64,000 nt of DNA from Sycobia sp. Sy_11 (taxonomy: Eukaryota > Arthropoda > Insecta > Hymenoptera > Epichrysomallidae). Below the pieces are notes generated by a model, which made no database searches, was not told where the DNA came from, and saw only the letters and a program-made list of their open reading frames with translations. Shown here in pieces: positions 32,100-43,494 of the stretch (position 1 is its first letter; each line of letters begins with the position of its first letter). The position numbers were made by a program, and so were the translations under genes. Location: assembly GCA_018907035.1 (NCBI GenBank), contig JACCIC010000188.1:337501-401500 (forward strand), in the 5' to 3' direction.

Positions 32100-33560
32100 T
32101 ACACATATTTATATATTCATGTAAAGAACATATATATAAATATTATTAAAATAATATTTATGCAATTGAGATTCAATAGATTTTTACTACAAATTAGATG
32201 TAAAAATCCGGCAGCTGCAAAAAATCGAAAAATAAGTGTATTCACTCACATACATACATAAACACGCACGCACGCACGCACGTACGAATGCTCAGAGAGA
32301 GAGAGAGAGAGAGGGGCGAATGGATTTTAGGTGCCGAAATCATGAAAAGAAACAATACACACATTTCTTTTATATATAGGGGAATCTGAAGCGGTATGTG
32401 TATGAATATTTTCAGAGGATTTTTATGATTTATATAAGTCTTACCAAAGGTTGCCAATCGGCTAAATAGTTAAAAGAATGCTTCAAGTAAATGGATACAA
32501 AAAACGTAGGAAAAATAAATTATTTTTAATAGAGAAAACAATTTTATGTAACAGTCTCAGAAAATCCATTCTGCCCCAATTGTGGGGGGTATGGACAGGC
32601 ATTGGGGCGGTATATGGCATAGGTTTTGTACGTTTCACGCTGCAGGAATAAAGCAAGTTTAAGATGTTAAAAATTGAATAAATTATTAATACACTACAAT
32701 GTAATTATTAAATATAATTACAAACAGTTAATAAATTATTGAAAAATTATTAATAAATTTAAAAATTACTTACTTTGGGTACTTAGTTAGTTACTTACTT
32801 TGGGTAAATATTTCCTAGCCAACAGAAATAAATATATTTCATTTTATGAACCATTAATTTTTTAATAATTAAACTTGAAAAAGTTGTTTAATCTGACTAT
32901 GAATAAAATAATTATTATTATAAAACAGAAGCGATATTGTGAGAATGCAGAATATGTTTTATTTAATTTATTGTATTGTTTAATTTAACGTATTGTATTA
33001 TAAATTATATGGATAATTCTTTACATTAATAACAACAACAATAACAAGAAACTAACTAAAAATAGCAATAGAAAAAATAAATGTTATAACAGTTAATAAA
33101 AATCTTTGTGTATATATTAAATATCGTAAATTGATAAACTTAATAATTTTTATAAATATATATATAAAACTATTGTACAAAAAACAATAAAATTACACTA
33201 AACATATATAAAATAAAAGGAGAGACATGAAAATTAATTTATAGCAAGAAGGAAAAGCGAAGTAATTGCTGCGAGAGCGAAAAGAATACTGTCAAATTTT
33301 TCAAATTTTAAACAGACAAGAGTGTTTCTTTATTTTTTTTCTAGGTTATGGTTTATTGAACATCTTATACATGGCTAAAAACCAAAAAAGAGTGGACGAA
33401 ACGTTTCCCATGGACTTAGACGCAGCTTTTGTCTCTTTAAAAATTATATATCATTTAGCAAACAAAAAATTCAAAAATCATGTTGCAATAAGTAAAAATA
33501 CTCGCACAAAATTTATATTACATAAAAGTAAATTTTATCCAACGCGGAAAACTTGACGCG
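32100..33560. other. AT-rich noncoding region
   Basis: Holds a (CGCA)n run near 32264-32281, a (GA)n tract at 32295-32312, and two TACTTACTTTGGGTA motifs (around 32766-32806). The longest open frame (33266-33556, 96 codons, containing MAKNQKRVDETFPMDLDAAF) has no recognised similarity and I would not call it a gene. Confidence 0.45.

Positions 33561-33563
<3 letters not shown>

Positions 33564-33601
<38 letters not shown>
33564..33601. repeat. (GA)n microsatellite
   Basis: About 38 bp of uninterrupted AG repeat. Confidence 0.95.
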
Positions 33602-33605
<4 letters not shown>

Positions 33606-34340
33606 TTGAGAGCGCGAAGGCGCTCGAATGCATACTTACTCTCTCTACGAACTAACACGAGTTCCGCGGCTGACATAGATGGTGCGCTTGTAGGCGCAGC
33701 GCGGCACGATAAGGAGTGCGGCGCAGTGAGGTGAGGGAGGAACGGTCTCATAATGGGAGACCGCTCGTCTCAAACTAAAATAAGCAGCACTCTGGCTGTA
33801 GGTTTCAGTGTACCACCAGCCTTGAAAGCGGCTTTACAAGGGGGGCCTGTCGTCGGTACGATAGCGGGCGACAAGTCTTAGGTACACTCGGCGCGCGCGA
33901 AAATTTGTAATAATAATTTAATGTAAAGTCCGAGCGTGGACCAAAGTAAACGAAAGAAAACATAATTTCTATTTAGACTTAATATATATAAGTCTAAAAT
34001 AATATAGATAAGTCTAATGACTTATTTCTTTCTTTTTTTTGTATTTATTATAGATAAAAACAACGGCAGCCGGGAAAATAGGTAGTAGCGTGGTGTGCCT
34101 CGTGCCGAAGGCTGCATATATTTTATTTTCTTGTAAATAGTAATTATAGTTTATTTCTTTTCTCGTGTTTGTAAAATTTATATAATAAATTTTCTATCTT
34201 AAATGTTAAAAACAAATAATTTCTAGTAATAGAAATCATTTAAAAAACCTTATCGAAATACATCTAATAAAGATTTAATATACTATCTTGCTCTGGCGTG
34301 ATAAGCGAGAGCGTGAAATATATTTATCTAATTTATTGGA
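33602..34340. other. Unassigned segment, possibly retroelement LTR
   Basis: 33650-33900 is GC-rich and non-repetitive, followed by AT-rich sequence with TATA-like and AATAAA-like motifs around 34180-34200. With the PBS-like repeats after 34355 it could be an LTR plus leader, but no protein or matching LTR supports this. Confidence 0.25.
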
Positions 34341-34354
34341 AGGGTCTGCTAGAT

Positions 34355-34625
34355 AGCAACTTGGTGGCGTGCTGATCGACCAAGGGGCCTAGGCGTGATG
34401 AACCGAAGCCATTGCTTCCTGGTGTAAGACCTACCCAATGAATTGCCGCTATACGAGCAAAAACTGGTGGCGTGTTGAGCGACCAGTGTTCGAGACGTTT
34501 TGAGCTGGAGCCGTGTTCGTGCAGCGGGTACGAAAATAGAGCAGGTGTGTCGGGGAGTCCGTGAAAAGAACCTGGTGGCGTGTTGAACGACCAGGGGCAG
34601 AAGCTTATTGGGCCGGAGCCACGAA
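34355..34625 (+). repeat. Three degenerate ~105 bp tandem units with a TGGTGGCGTG hairpin
   Basis: TGGTGGCGTGCTGATCGACCA near 34361 and the variants TGGTGGCGTGTTGAGCGACC near 34466 and TGGTGGCGTGTTGAACGACC near 34572 recur at about 105-106 bp intervals. TGGT and ACCA can pair in each. Each unit continues into a GAGCCG or GAAGCC motif. Function unknown; a primer-binding-site duplication is one idea. Confidence 0.65.
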
Positions 34626-34934
34626 TTAGCTGATAATCGGATACACACTGTTACAATGTACATCCTAATAAAAAGCCCTTATTTGGTATCATAAAAAATC
34701 TTCTATATCTTTAAAGTAAATATTCTTGCTTATAGTGGCGAATGCGCATACACGCACCATGTATGTACGCGCGCGCTGAACGTAGACCCATTGCGCCCCG
34801 TTTCGAAAACCCATACCGACCCAATACAAACATTTTTCAAATTTAATTATAAAACATATTTAATACATTTTATTTATAAATTTAAGGCATGATAATTATT
34901 CCTAAGAACATTATGAATCAGATGATTTATATTG

Positions 34935-34935
<1 letters not shown>

Positions 34936-34972
<37 letters not shown>
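34936..34972. repeat. (AT)n microsatellite
   Basis: A run of TA repeats just before the transposon end at 34976. Confidence 0.95.
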
Positions 34973-34973
<1 letters not shown>

Positions 34974-34976
<3 letters not shown>

Positions 34977-36240
34977 CAGGGTGTCCAAAATGTCTCGGAA
35001 CATCTTAATAATTTTTCAGGTAAACTGATTTTGGAAAAGGTCAAGGTCAATCTAGAAGTAACTTTTGTCAACGAATTTAATAGTGACCTTAGATTTGACT
35101 TTCAAGGTTATTTCAAGGTCAACTTTGTTTTTTCAAACGGGAACCCCTATTTTTGGTGACGGAAATCGAAAGAGCAGAAAATTTTACGTCCAAACATGTG
35201 CTCAAGTCATAGAGGCTGACCTTGATGATCACACAAGGTCATTTAACCTTTAACAAGATCTGGAAACCTCTTGGCATAGGAAATTCTCAATTTGTGTACC
35301 ACACAAGCTATTACCTTTATCAAAGTGCATGCAACGGTGAGGCTCTACACGGCCTTGACGATGCCCTTCCAGGACATTTTACCTTGAATTTTATTATTTA
35401 CTTTTAGCATTACTGAGGAAAAACGACGTGGACGTAATAAAATCTGTTTCCTTTGGGGTGCTTGATTAGCGTGAGTCCCCTTCCCTCTCATATTTGATCA
35501 TAAGCATTAGGACTGCAATTTTTTTACTTTAACTGCTCATATTGACCTCCACTTACTTCTTGACAGTAAGCTAATCGGTGATAAAAAGCATTAACTGCAT
35601 TTTGAATCATTTCTGTAGGAATTAGCGCTGATTCATCAATAATTATTTGTCGTAATTCGTCTAAATTTTGAGGTTTTGTTTTTTACACTCTATCTTTTAA
35701 GTAACCCCAGAAAAATAATCAAGAGGTGTTAAGTCAGGTAATCTAGCTGGCCATTCTAGAGTATCTCTCCGCCCTATTCATCGATTGAAAAAAACTTCAT
35801 CTAGGAAATCACGAACGTGTCGTGCATAATGGGGTCTTACACCATCCTGTGGAAACCTTACATATTGAACAATACATATTGAATGTATTCTCAAAGTTAG
35901 CTTTTTCTCTAATTGCAGGAACTATTTGCTTTCGTAGCATATCATCATAGTTTTGTTCATCTAACTTAGCACCAATAAAAAAAGGTTCCATGATTCTGTT
36001 GTTGAGAATTCCAGCCCAAACATTTAATTTTTCTAGATATTGTGATTTGCCTTCTCTAGTCCAATGAGGATTATTATCTGACCAATATCTGCAGTTATGC
36101 CTATTTAAGGTTCCATCAAGTTGAAAAGTCGGCTCATCTGAGAATGCTATATTGTATGAAAATTCAGGATTTTCAATTATGCGTTCCATCATGTTATCAC
36201 AAAATTCAACACGAAAATCACGTAATAAATTTCTATTATA
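34974..36240 (-). mobile_element. IS630/Tc1/mariner-superfamily transposon relic
   Basis: One end reads TACAGGGTGTCCAAAATGTCT at 34974, a terminal sequence of the type that ends many arthropod elements of this superfamily. The transposase relic lies at 35560-36230 in the opposite direction, so 34974 is the 3' end. 34995-35420 is noncoding and carries repeated AAGGTCAAGGTCAA motifs. The other end was not found; the element seems cut near 36240-36270. Confidence 0.6.
35560..36230 (-). pseudogene. DDE transposase relic (RYWSDNNPHW type)
   Basis: The main frame (36192-35809) has AFSDEPTFQLDGTLNRHNCR, where the first catalytic Asp lies in SDE, then RYWSDNNPHWTREGK and KLNVWAGILNNRIMEPFFI. After a frameshift near 35840 a second part reads VFFNRWIGRRDTLEWPARLP and DLTPLDYF, the conserved end of this family. 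The N-terminal DNA-binding part is missing. The family is widespread in insects; I do not assign it to a named subgroup. Confidence 0.8.
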
Positions 36241-36487
36241 CGGGCGTTTTACGCTTGTACACCCATTTCAGGTAATCAAAGTATATGCGACGGAAACAGA
36301 AAATCTTGAATTCCTTCTCATCGGCATATATCTTGATGTTTATGTGAGTTGAGTGAGAGAGAACGGCAGAGCGCGGGTATGTATTAGAGGGAAATAGTAG
36401 GCGCAGGCCTAATACACTCGGCGCCGGTCGCCCTCTTGCCCCGCGAGGTGTATCTCCTCTCGCATGCCTTCTTCTTTGACTAAGCGT

Positions 36488-36522
<35 letters not shown>

Positions 36523-37455
36523 AGAGAGTACATATCACGCGCGCGCTCTCTCTCCTTCTTTCGGATTTATCGGTGTAGTTAATATAGTCTTTTCAATAAT
36601 CGTCTCGTCGTTTCTTGATTTCACGCTATTATTATGTTTTTTAGATCGGTTTTCGTGCTATAATATTTATTTTATTCTCCGTCGTTGTTTTTCGTGCATA
36701 TATGTTAGATAATTGAGTATTAAATAATTGTATACTATTGTTGCGTTCAGCAACCATGCTCTGTATTTTTAAGGCAGGCCGAGATCATACGACGCATCGT
36801 CCTGTGCAATTCCCGACGAGTTTGAAACGGGAGGAAGTAAATAACGGAAATCACGAAAGAGAGGAGAGCAACGCGACGCTAATAAAGAGAGAGAGTGGAG
36901 AAAACGAAAGAGGCAAAAGTGTGGCAACGCTGTTCGGATGACAAGAGATCGTAAAGAAAAAAAAATATATATATATATACATATATATATATATCTACGT
37001 CTATATACTTTGGAAATGAAGTCTCCAGAAATTCCCAGTGTAATCTCTGAGAAAATTTGAAGAACTGTAAATAATATACAAGCGTATTCGTCGATATATA
37101 TATAGGCAACTCACTACGCAGCGCACGCCTCCTTTCCGCATTAAAAGTCCAATCAGATGTGGCCTGAACAGATGCGGCTCGAACCGTATAGCTAGGCCGC
37201 AGGCCCGTCCGTATGCATACTGACCGCGCCGAAATTGCGACTTAGACTGAAGTACCCCTTTCTACCTCCCCCACCGATTCTATCTTCCCATGGAAAAATC
37301 GGCAGAAAGCGGAGTGCGCTCTAATCATTTACGATCCCCTTTGTATACAGAATATGAAATTCGAGAGGCCGCTGAATATTACCAACGGTTTTGAAGAATG
37401 CGAGCTAACTGAGAATTTCAAAATATATGATGAAAACCCGGAGCCGAATAAGATA
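36241..37455. other. Noncoding sequence between transposons
   Basis: Contains a (GA)n tract (36487-36519) and a TA-rich stretch (36962-36995). Short frames at 36738-36941 and elsewhere show no recognised similarity. The segment 37130-37440 is more balanced in composition but unassigned. Confidence 0.45.
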
Positions 37456-38738
37456 TCAGGTATGTGAATAAGTCTTTCCCGTTTTTTTTCAAATTTTGAG
37501 CCTTTATTGTGAAAAAATCGTTACAAATGAATTATTGAAAGTATTGGCCATCGCTAGCTACAACTTTTTCCCATCTTTCTGGCAACATACGAATCCCGTT
37601 GCGAAAAAATTCGACCGGTTTGGCCTCTATCCAGTCATCCACCCATTTTTTGGCTTCCTCGTAGGAATGGAAGTGCTGGTCAGCCAGGCCATGCATCATC
37701 GATCTGAAGAGATGGTAATCAGACGGAGCAACGTCTGGACTATACGGCGGGTGGGGTAGGACTTCCCATTTGAGCGTTTCTAAGTATGTTTTCACCGGCG
37801 GTGCAACATGTGGGCGAGCATTGTCATGTTGCAAAATGACTTTGTCGTGCCTGTCGGAGTATTGTGGCCGTTTTTCTCGCAGTGCGCGGCTCAAACGCAT
37901 CAATTGTCGTCGATAGACCTCGCCTGTGATCCTTTCATTCGGTTTCAGAAGCTCATAGTAAACCACACCTAGCTGGTCCCACCATATACAGAGCATGAGC
38001 TTGGCGCCATGAATATTTGGCTTGGCCGTCGATGATGATGCATGGCCGGGTAGTCCCCATGATTTTCTTCGCTTCGGATTATCGTAACGTATCCACTTTT
38101 CATCGCCAGTCACGATACGATGCAGAAAACCCTTTCTTTTATGTCGCTGAAGCAGCTGTTCGCAAGTGAAAAAACGCCGTTCGACGTCTCTCAGCTTCAG
38201 TTCGTACGGCACCCAATTTCCTTGCTTTTGGATCATTCCCATGGCTTTCAAACGCTCGGAAATGGTTGTTCGGTCAACTCCCAATGCTTCAGCAAGTTCT
38301 TCTTGCGTTTGACAAGAATCTTCATCAAGCAAAGTCGCCAATTCTCGATCTTCAAAGATTTGCGGCCGCCCGGAACGCTCCTTGTCTTCCACGTCGAAAT
38401 CACCGCTTTTGAAGCGTCGAAACCATCCGCGAACACTTGAATCATCGACACAACCTTCTCCATAAGCCTCCTGAAGCAATCGATGCGTCTCGGCAGCAGA
38501 TTTCTTCAAATTGAACCAATAAAGTGAAACTTCCCGCAAATGACGTCGACTCGGCTCAAATTTCGACATTTTCACGATATCAAAAATTTATGATGCGAAA
38601 AAATTTTAACTAATGTGTTAGTATGGAATTGTTGACATATGAATAAGCTTTGATTATGACATATGTAACCATTGAATACTCGCACAGTATTGGTGGCGCC
38701 ATCTCTTACAAAAAACGGGAAAGACTTATTCACACTCC
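37456..38738 (-). mobile_element. Mariner transposon, copy 1 (full length)
   Basis: 1,283 bp, flanked by TA dinucleotides (37454-37455 and 38739-38740). The terminal inverted repeats share TGTGAATAAGTCTTTCCCGT. The same family occurs at 45900-47183 in the opposite direction with nearly identical sequence and the same outer termini (TCAGGTATGTG at one end, GAGTGTG at the other), which fixes the borders. It carries one uninterrupted transposase gene. Confidence 0.93.
37532..38575 (-). CDS. Mariner transposase, intact
   Basis: A 347-codon uninterrupted ORF, the usual mariner length; the second Met (MSKFEPS) is the more likely start, giving 345 residues. It cuts and pastes the element at TA sites. 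Residues 5-110 hold two helix-turn-helix DNA-binding motifs (for example KSAAETHRLLQEAYGE and LAEALGVDRTTISERLKAMG). The linker has the WVPYEL motif. The catalytic triad is DD34D: Asp in TGDEKWIRYDN, in LQHDNARPH and in YSPDVAPSDYHLF. It differs from copy 2 at four residues; this copy keeps the Trp in GDEKW, which copy 2 has lost. It is the better candidate for an active enzyme. Confidence 0.95.
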   Translation of the reverse strand: MKMSKFEPSRRHLREVSLYWFNLKKSAAETHRLLQEAYGEGCVDDSSVRGWFRRFKSGDFDVEDKERSGRPQIFEDRELATLLDEDSCQTQEELAEALGVDRTTISERLKAMGMIQKQGNWVPYELKLRDVERRFFTCEQLLQRHKRKGFLHRIVTGDEKWIRYDNPKRRKSWGLPGHASSSTAKPNIHGAKLMLCIWWDQLGVVYYELLKPNERITGEVYRRQLMRLSRALREKRPQYSDRHDKVILQHDNARPHVAPPVKTYLETLKWEVLPHPPYSPDVAPSDYHLFRSMMHGLADQHFHSYEEAKKWVDDWIEAKPVEFFRNGIRMLPERWEKVVASDGQYFQ

Positions 38739-38985
38739 TAATATTATTTGAAGAAAGAAAATTCCTGAATAAAATCAAAATCTTACGAAAACTTCGATCT
38801 ATGCGTAGTTTAATTCATATAATTTTATACTATTATTTACTACGTTTACTACTACTATTACTATATTTACTATTATTATTACGACTGTTATTATTACTAC
38901 TACTACTACTAATTCTGTGTTTTAAGGATAATTATTATTATTAAATATTACTCTACTTTTAGTTATTGATACTACTTATTAACTG
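38739..38985. other. AT-rich stretch with TAT/TAC trinucleotide runs
   Basis: About 38825-38945 consists of TTACTA/TTATTA runs. No gene. Confidence 0.6.
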
Positions 38986-39988
38986 CTGGAGGACCACGTC
39001 CTTGCTTCAGGCGGCTGCTACTGCGAGCTACTGAGTCCGTTATGCTTTATGGTGCTGAAGTCTGGAATAATGCGCTGCAGTACGAAAAGTATCGCAGGCG
39101 CATGACGGCTGTACAAAGCGTATACAGAAAACAGCGTGTTCGTATCGCACGGTCTCGGAGGCGACCTCCCTAGTGGTTACCGGGATGATCCCGGTAGACC
39201 TCTTGGCCTAGGAGCGGAAGTTCGTCCACCAGATGAAGAGGACAATTCTCCATGCCGAAGCGAAACAACAAGCCAAAGATTGTTCGCTGGCTTGCTGTCG
39301 GAAGAGGTGGGAGCAAGATACGTGCAGAAGGTGGACACCAGACTTCTAAGTCAGGTGGCCCCGTGAATCGGTCGGCAGCACAGGAAGGTAAATTACTATC
39401 CCACACCAGATGCTGACCATCCACGAGTACTTCCATGCGCACTTGTACAAGATAGGCAAAGTGGCGGATATATACTGTTGTATATACTGTGGATCCGCAA
39501 AAGACAATGCATATCATACATTTTTTGTTGCGGGCAGTCGGAGCAGCAGAGGGCACTACCAAGGGAAGATGTTGGAAGGGTTACCCAGGAGGGCATCGGC
39601 TCCCTGATGTTCTCCAGGCACGAGACATGGGGAAGGGTTGTCTATTTCGTCGAGGATATCCTCAGACGGAAAAAAGCGGACCTTTCCTAGATTCTTCTAT
39701 TTTGCTGGGATCTGGTGGCGCCCAAAGGCGAACATCCTGGTACCCTCCCCGAAGTAATGCCTAACAGCGGTTTTCGGGGTGGGGAGTTAAGCCAGGGAGA
39801 GGAGGTCTCCTCGGTGCATTCCTGCCGATTCCGGCTTACAGCTCTTTTCAGAGCTGCGGGAAGCAGTCGAGGGAATGCATCGAGGAGGTAGTTTTTAGTG
39901 GGTATGCCTTTGTGTTGGTGATTTCCACATACCCGGGGACCGGTCCCCGGGATCCATAAAGGATTTTTCTCCTCCTTTATAAAAAAAA
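38985..39988 (+). pseudogene. R1-type LINE, 3' end
   Basis: Broken frames read the C-terminal end of a non-LTR RT: ESVMLYGAEVWNNALQYEKY and RMTAVQSVYRKQRVRIARS, then HQMLTIHEYFHAHLYKIGKV and the Cys/His motif CCIYCGSAKDNAYHTFF followed by VYFVEDILRRKKADL. These match the post-RT and zinc-knuckle region of R1-clade elements. The 3' UTR runs to an A-rich end at 39981-39988 after CTCCTTTATA. The element is truncated at the 5' side, as is common for LINEs, and has several frameshifts. Confidence 0.8.
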
Positions 39989-40734
39989 GTGTTTATTACG
40001 ATTACTATGAATATTGACACAATGGAAATATCTATTCAAAGTTAATCTTTATAATTGAAAATAATAATTAACATTTATTTATTTTTTGTTATTTAAATAA
40101 TTTCGATGTTACCACATCGAAAATTTCTAATTTAATTATTAAATAACGTTTTATATATAACGTAAATAACTTTTTATACACATATATTCTTAATTACTAT
40201 TATCATTGTTACTGCGAGAACATGTGTTTCTATAAGCAACTTTTATATTATTTTATTATTGCCATTTTTGTTACTAACAATATTCCAGAATTTTGTAAAG
40301 CCCACTATATTATAACTGTTTTATGTACAAGTTGCCAATAATATTTTGAATAAAGTAAAAAAATTATCAATAATAAATCGATTTAAGGTTATTTTTATTT
40401 ATGAAAATATATATGAAACCAAGAAAAATGTAAGAAATTGTGAGAGACGAAAGGAGGTTATGCTCTCTGTGGAGAAAATTTCAGCGGCGTCGCAGCCCCC
40501 GTATAAATACGGACCTTCGAACATGCGAAAGGCAGACTGCCGGTCATGTTCGTTCCGCGCGCATATTGATAGATTTATATTGTTTGAAATTTTTGATTCG
40601 AGATTTTGATAATAAAAAGTAAATGGCGTATATTTAAATTTTTACCTTTTTTTGGTCTCACCTTTTTCCTTTTTTTGTTACGCGATACACGCGCTAATTT
40701 TTAGGGAGGGGACACTAATTGGGGTGTCTACTTT
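39989..40734. other. AT-rich noncoding sequence
   Basis: No assigned feature. 40470-40560 is GC-richer and contains CCCCCGTATAAATACGG, an isolated palindromic TATA-like motif. No similarity is recognised. Confidence 0.45.
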
Positions 40735-41330
40735 ACGCAAAGCATTCGGTGAAGGTCGTGAAGTCGTCGAAAAATAGCATGCAAGTAGCCCATCCACCTC
40801 TGTTCACGACGATAACATCGAAAAAGTTGAAGTAATTGTGCTCCAAAATCGTCATATGAAGCGTGTCAGTACTAAACTCGCTCCAAAGCATCTGAATCTT
40901 TTGCAAAAACAACGTCGAGTCGAGGTCGCAAAAAAGATGCTTCAAAATGTAGCTGAGAGCCCTACATTCATCAAACGCATCATACTGGTGACGAGACATG
41001 GGTTTATGAATATGACGTCGAAACTTCACAATAATCTAGCGAATGACGCTCCAAAAATAAGCCGAAACCGAAAAACCACGTCAAACTCGGTGGAAAATCA
41101 AGGTGATGCTCATCGTTTTTTTCGATTATCATGCGGTGGTTTACTATGAATTCGTTCCAGGAGGTCAAACAGTTAATAAGGAATACTACTTGCTACGCTA
41201 AAGGAACTAAAGGCAATCCCCGGTGAGGCTTACAACAGGTGTATGAAAAATTGGGTTAAGCGTTGGCATGCTTTTATTGGCTCGAAAGGAGCCTATTTTG
41301 AAGGCCATAATAAAGATTTGTATTAAAATG
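40735..41330 (+). pseudogene. Mariner transposase relic of a second subfamily
   Basis: Frames shift often, but landmarks are clear: QKQRRVEVAKKMLQ, FIKRII then TGDE-like sequence with TWVYEYDVET, NKPKPKN, VMLIVFFDYHAVVYYEFVPG and QTVNKEYYL. The frame then jumps to CMKNWVKRWHAFIGSKGAYF and the stop near 41325. The N-terminal DNA-binding domain and the segment with the second and third catalytic Asp are deleted. The type differs from the intact mariner copies (DVETSQ type), so it is an older, independent invasion. Confidence 0.82.
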
Positions 41331-41815
41331 CGTAAAAATGTTGTTTCTTTTTGTCAGTCCGGGTCAAATTTGATCACATGGTAGAGTATAGGAGAAACGT
41401 ATGTTTCTGCTGCGAGTATTTCTACTGCTACTGTTCCCCTAGTTTCCTGTTTTGTCCACTTTCTCGCTTGTAAAAGAGAGAGAGAATAAGACTCTTTGTA
41501 TTACCCTCTGACTCTGCATTAGGCTTCGACTCTGTTCCCAGAGCGCGCGGTATAATCTAAGAAGATAGACGTTTATAGAAGAACACAAGTAATAGGGCGT
41601 TAGTACCAAATACTTTTAGTTGTTAGATGGCGCTACCATGGCAGTCGGATGCGGTAGACGACAGGGTGAACTACACGATGCGTGAGCGTGCATAAACGGA
41701 CAGGCCGTAATACCGTTATAAATAAGTGAGTTTGTATGTAAACTTTTTATTAAGCAACTTTTATCTTGAATAATAATAAGTAATACATTTGAAATTTACT
41801 TAAATGGATTAAATC
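41331..41815. other. Noncoding sequence
   Basis: No gene is recognised. It includes the first copy of a ~75 bp sequence (41713-41790) that recurs at 43948-44020. Confidence 0.5.
41713..41790 (+). repeat. Direct repeat flanking the Polinton relic (left copy)
   Basis: CGTTATAAATAAGTGAGTTT, then TTTTTATTAAGCAACTTTTA and GAATAATAATAAGTAATA correspond to 43945-44015 with scattered changes. It may be the decayed end of the capsid-like gene, present twice, rather than a terminal repeat. Confidence 0.5.
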
Positions 41816-42325
41816 TACGATGTTTATTAAAAGCTTTGTTATCGAGAAATCCAATAATAATTCTTTTCGGTAATTGATCGAGAATTACATTATCGATCGA
41901 GTCGTTCATTATCTTTGCGTGTAGCGTAAACAATTTTACCTCCACTCGCGTGTTAGGATACTTAGCGATAGTTTTAACTAATACGTTAGCGTGTGCGAGC
42001 AGAACACCAGTATTAATTTTTACTCTACGAATAACGAGAATTGCGTCTTTTAAATTAACCTTAAATTATCCATTGTCAGATGAAACGATGAGGCGAAACG
42101 CTTCTTTTCTTCTCATTAACCGAACTCACATGTCACACTATTTTTCAACATTTTATCTTGATTCAAAAAATCATAATGTAAATGGCTGATCATATCAAAT
42201 ATTTTGCCACTTAGTTTAAATTCTGGACGGTTTAGCAGGTCTTGATTAACTCGAGTATCTATAGAGTTTGCTACAGTTTCGAAATTACCTGATCTATCAT
42301 AGTACCGTAAGTAAGGCGTCAAATA
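41800..42325 (-). pseudogene. Polinton/Maverick major-capsid-like gene fragment (F54H12.2-like)
   Basis: Minus-strand frames read ISHLHYDFLNQDKMLKNSVT, then after a frameshift near 42115 VRLMRRKEAFRLI, and after an in-frame stop ILVIRRVKINTGVLLAHA, TRVEVKLFTLHAKIM, and VILDQLPKRIIIGFLDNKAF. These match the conserved part of the arthropod F54H12.2-like family, recognised as the double-jelly-roll major capsid protein of Polintons and adintovirus-like viruses. About 165 codons remain with at least one frameshift and one stop. The polymerase relic lies divergently on the other side. The copy is a dead remnant. Confidence 0.75.
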
Positions 42326-42439
42326 TGAATATTTCTATATAAAATCTGTAAGGGTATGCACATTATTATGACGTAAAATTAGTTTTCGAAAAATACGTCT
42401 ATTTAATTGAACATAGAGCGGAGAAAATTATTAATGGGT

Positions 42440-43400
42440 TCAATTTTTGCATTTTCTGTCTTTGTAACTACAGGGAGAATTGTCGCTTGAGCGCGAAGTA
42501 TACATATTATCAAATTTGCATAATAAGAAAAAACAATTATCCAGTGACATATTGATCGTGATGCTCGGAGAAACAGGCAAAAGGAGCGAGCAGAAAAACT
42601 TGTACAAGAAGCAGATGTCAACATTCTATAACAGAAGTTGTACTCTGATAGAGATAAAGAAATTTGAACAGTATTATAAATCTAATTATACTTATAGTTA
42701 CAAAACCAAATTCTTCTGCTCATATTGTACCTAGCGGTATCCGTATATAGACCATAACCTGTGTACTAAAATTTGTTATAAATATGTTTTACCTTCACTG
42801 TGAACAGACGAATAACGATGCTCTATTTAAATGTACAGCATGTAATCGTGAATTTTTTAGTCAAACTTCTCTCGAAAATCAGAAAAAATTCTAGTATTAA
42901 AAAGAAATGGTAGAAAAAAGGGGGGGAAATATTTGCGACGCTATTATAATGTATATTTTTTGTAAAATGATACTTTGTGATCGGATAGACATAAGTGTGG
43001 AACGAATTGTAAATTGTACATTTTGTAAAAAGCCACATAAATTAAGAGAACTTTGTTATATGCCACCTATACGAGACAATGTGAAAAATGAAAAAAAAAA
43101 ACAATCTTTTTATGTTTTATGATTTTGAAATACGATAAGATACAGATTATAACAATCATTCAAACACAAAAACTGATGTACCTAATCTTTGCGTAGCTCA
43201 ACAAATATTCACGGATTACCTGCGTTTAGACGGTGTTACCAAACGTTGCAATACTTGCGGAATGAGGAAATATATATTTCACGATGATCTCCTTCGATAC
43301 TTGGTAGACTATAATATACGTGAGAAATAAGAATTCAATGAAATAATTTGCATTGCACATAATTCTAGTGAATTTGGCGATCAATGTACTTGAAAGAGGT
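42440..43400 (+). pseudogene. Polinton-type protein-primed DNA polymerase B, N-terminal and exonuclease part
   Basis: Three successive frames show the family order. First, LYKKQMSTFYN... with EIKKFEQYYKSNYTYSY. Second, a zinc-binding region, FKCTACNREFFSQTSLEN and NCTFCKKPHKLRELCYMPP. Third, the exonuclease domain: MILKYD/FYDFEIR near 43120, NLCVAQQIFTDYLRLDG, RCNTCGMRKYIFHDDLL and ICIAHNSSEFGDQ. The DFE and HN motifs are those of the 3'-5' exonuclease of pPolB from Polintons. At least three frameshifts or stops break it. The polymerase palm is not present in this orientation. Confidence 0.75.
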
Positions 43401-43494
43401 TAAACAGTAGCGTTCGAATGAATAGATAATGCCGGAAATTCATATACTACGTTCTTCTTAATGCTCCAGTCATTTATAATAGATAAGTAGCCAT

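Noticed and set aside
33266..33556. A 96-codon plus-strand ORF as a small gene
   Set aside because: No recognised motif, AT-rich flank, no conserved neighbours; open frames of this size are expected in this window.
33750..33900. Fragment of rRNA or a structured RNA
   Set aside because: GC-rich and oddly unique, but I could not match it to a known RNA core; left unassigned.
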